Source: Mucor racemosus (taxonomy: Eukaryota > Mucoromycota > Mucoromycetes > Mucorales > Mucoraceae). Taken from it: a DNA stretch of 64,000 bases. The notes under the pieces were generated by a model that worked only from the letters and a program-made list of their open reading frames with translations, was not told the DNA's origin and did no database searches. The translations under genes were made by a program, and so were the position numbers. The DNA lies in NCBI GenBank assembly GCA_027405735.1, contig JAPEHQ010000007.1, positions 1,637,001 to 1,701,000 on the forward strand. The letters run 5' to 3'. This document shows positions 62,772 to 64,000 of this stretch, in pieces. The first letter of the stretch is position 1, and each line of letters begins with the position of its first letter.

Positions 62772-64000
62772 TTAGAGTTCACTCGGACGAACACTCCAAA
62801 TTGTACCGAGCACAGCCATGATAATAGACACTATCAACAGGAACCAATTTAAGAGTGTTTCAGATATAGACAACTTTTCTTTGAATAGTTGCAAATGACA
62901 AATAAGTGGAAAGATAATAGATATTGTAAAACTAAACAAAGCACCTAGCAGAGACTATGTTGGAGATAAAGAGTATTAGTAATTCAAACCTAATGAAACC
63001 TGGTAGAATACTATATACCATGACTTGATCAAATCCAGGGAATACCAAGGCAATGTACACTAAAATCGCTGTAACTAGAGACCTTCCAACTACTGTCAAT
63101 GCATTTTTTTTCCAACTGACGTTTAACCAAGAATCAAATTGAGGGTTATCAAATAATGCAATCTCCCAGCTCATATTCAAAGGCTTCATCATTAAGCCAT
63201 ATTTTGCTATAGGCGTTAAAACCAGTAACCAAATAGCAAATCGATTCAAGAATTTACTGTATTCATCAATTAATGCCAAATTTTGAGTAATTTCTTGAAG
63301 AGCTTCTTGACCAAACATTAAATAACCGACTACAGCCATAAGGATATAAATGACAGCTGTAATTTGATAAGTTATATTAACCATATGATTATATTGCTTC
63401 GGGTTTTCCATATCGCGATAAATCGATGGAAACACAGCATGACCTGCAAAACCAGACATGATCAACCCAAAACTCAGGGGTAAATTTGAGATATCATTTG
63501 GGACTATTTCGGTATCCTAAGGTTTTACTTTATTAGTAGAGTAAAAAAATAAAACAAACAATTAGTTACCATGGGGTCAAAAAGGCTACCTGGCCTATGC
63601 TCTTTAGATACACCATCATAAAGTACAATAATCACCAGACTAACACAACCTATAATACCAATAAGACTTGTATAGGCCAATTTCTTTACAGGAAGAAATA
63701 CAGTAGGTGTAAGAATACAAAGAGAGATTATTCTTGTTCTAATAAGGTTTAATTCTGGAAACAAAGATTGAATTCCATCACCTAATAAAACAATCATAGC
63801 CACACTGTTAAATTAATTTATACATATTTAGTCTTTTTCACGGATTAACCAAATCGAAAAGTTGTAATAGTTACCCTATTGTGATAAGTTCAATAACAAA
63901 CACTGTGCTTATCAGAGTTCGTCCTTTATCTCCAAACGCTACTTGGCCCATATCACCGTAAGTTCCCCCGCTATCTGATTTATTGACATTTAAGCATTTG
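62772..64000 (-). CDS. Avt1-type vacuolar amino acid transporter (partial, C-terminal part)
   Basis: Amino acid/auxin permease (Aa_trans) family, likely importing neutral amino acids into the vacuole. Exons: from beyond 64000 to 63875, 63804-63570, 63516-63019, 62954-62772. Visible: SGGTYGDMGQVAFGDKGR near the start, LITIGVAMIVLLGDG, PTVFLPVKKLAYTSLIGIIG, then LPLSFGLIMSGFAGHAVFPSIYRDM, a strongly family-typical helix, NITYQITAVIYILMAVVGYLMFG, TPIAKYGLMMKP, and a final SLLGALFSFTISIIFPLICH and C-terminal helix ending WSVRPSEL. The N-terminus and first helix lie beyond the right edge. Confidence 0.9.

Overview
This is an AT-rich nuclear contig from a fungus. Genes are dense in short (about 45-90 nt) GT-AG introns, often with CTAAC/CTGAC-like branch sites. 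The gene set is fungal: an Ssk2-type MAPKKK, squalene epoxidase (ERG1), C-14 sterol reductase (ERG24), an Sti1 homologue and an Avt1-type vacuolar transporter. The intron density together with an elongin-B-like gene and a serine palmitoyltransferase small subunit suggests an early-diverging fungus such as Mucoromycota. That last placement is inference.

Layout. 1-2.9 kb: 5' two-exon-plus part of an SSK2-family MAPKKK (minus, runs off the left edge). 2.9-6.5 kb: gene-free, with repeat family A/C. 6.5-9.1 kb: SIT4/PP6-associated SAPS protein (minus). 10.2-12.0 kb: ERG1 (minus). 12.4-13.7 kb: second family A copy. 14.4-15.2 kb: elongin-B-like gene and serine palmitoyltransferase small subunit in tandem (plus). 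15.6-21.4 kb: LTN1/listerin (minus, 11 exons, 1735 aa). 22.3-24.3 kb: third family A copy plus family C. 24.46-26.45 kb: a complete pogo-like transposon whose 460-aa transposase has Gly at the second catalytic position. 27-35.2 kb: left copy of a large composite repeat (B element) followed by a truncated Ty3-type protease/RT fragment. 36.4-39.9 kb: ERG24 and a mitochondrial-type J-domain membrane protein (minus). 40.4-41.5 kb: degenerate TA-flanked transposon. 42.5-44.2 kb: aldehyde dehydrogenase (plus). 46.7-47.5 kb: ubiquitin-like/eS31 fusion (plus). 48.3-49.6 kb: Sti1 homologue lacking TPR1 (plus). 50-50.9 kb: unknown Ser/Thr-rich basic protein (minus). 52.3-53.7 kb: unknown acidic SQ-rich protein with a PIP-like motif (plus). 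54.5-61.5 kb: right copy of the B element, inverted relative to the left. 62.8-64 kb: Avt1-like transporter (minus, runs off the right edge).

The most informative structure is the pair of inverted B-element copies enclosing about 19 kb of unique genes. Aligning them by eye gives a mutual empty-site control that reveals younger insertions: six solo LTRs (five with clean 5-bp target duplications), a 499-bp TIR element and a strongly expanded TAA array. The most unusual genes are the ubiquitin-like moiety of the eS31 fusion, which has lost the Ile44/Val70 patch, Lys63 and both C-terminal arginines, and the TPR1-less Sti1 preceded by two heat-shock-element-like sites. I found no operon-like system, CRISPR array or rRNA; the genes are ordinary individually transcribed eukaryotic genes. 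All exon boundaries were deduced by reading splice sites and frame, without transcript data.
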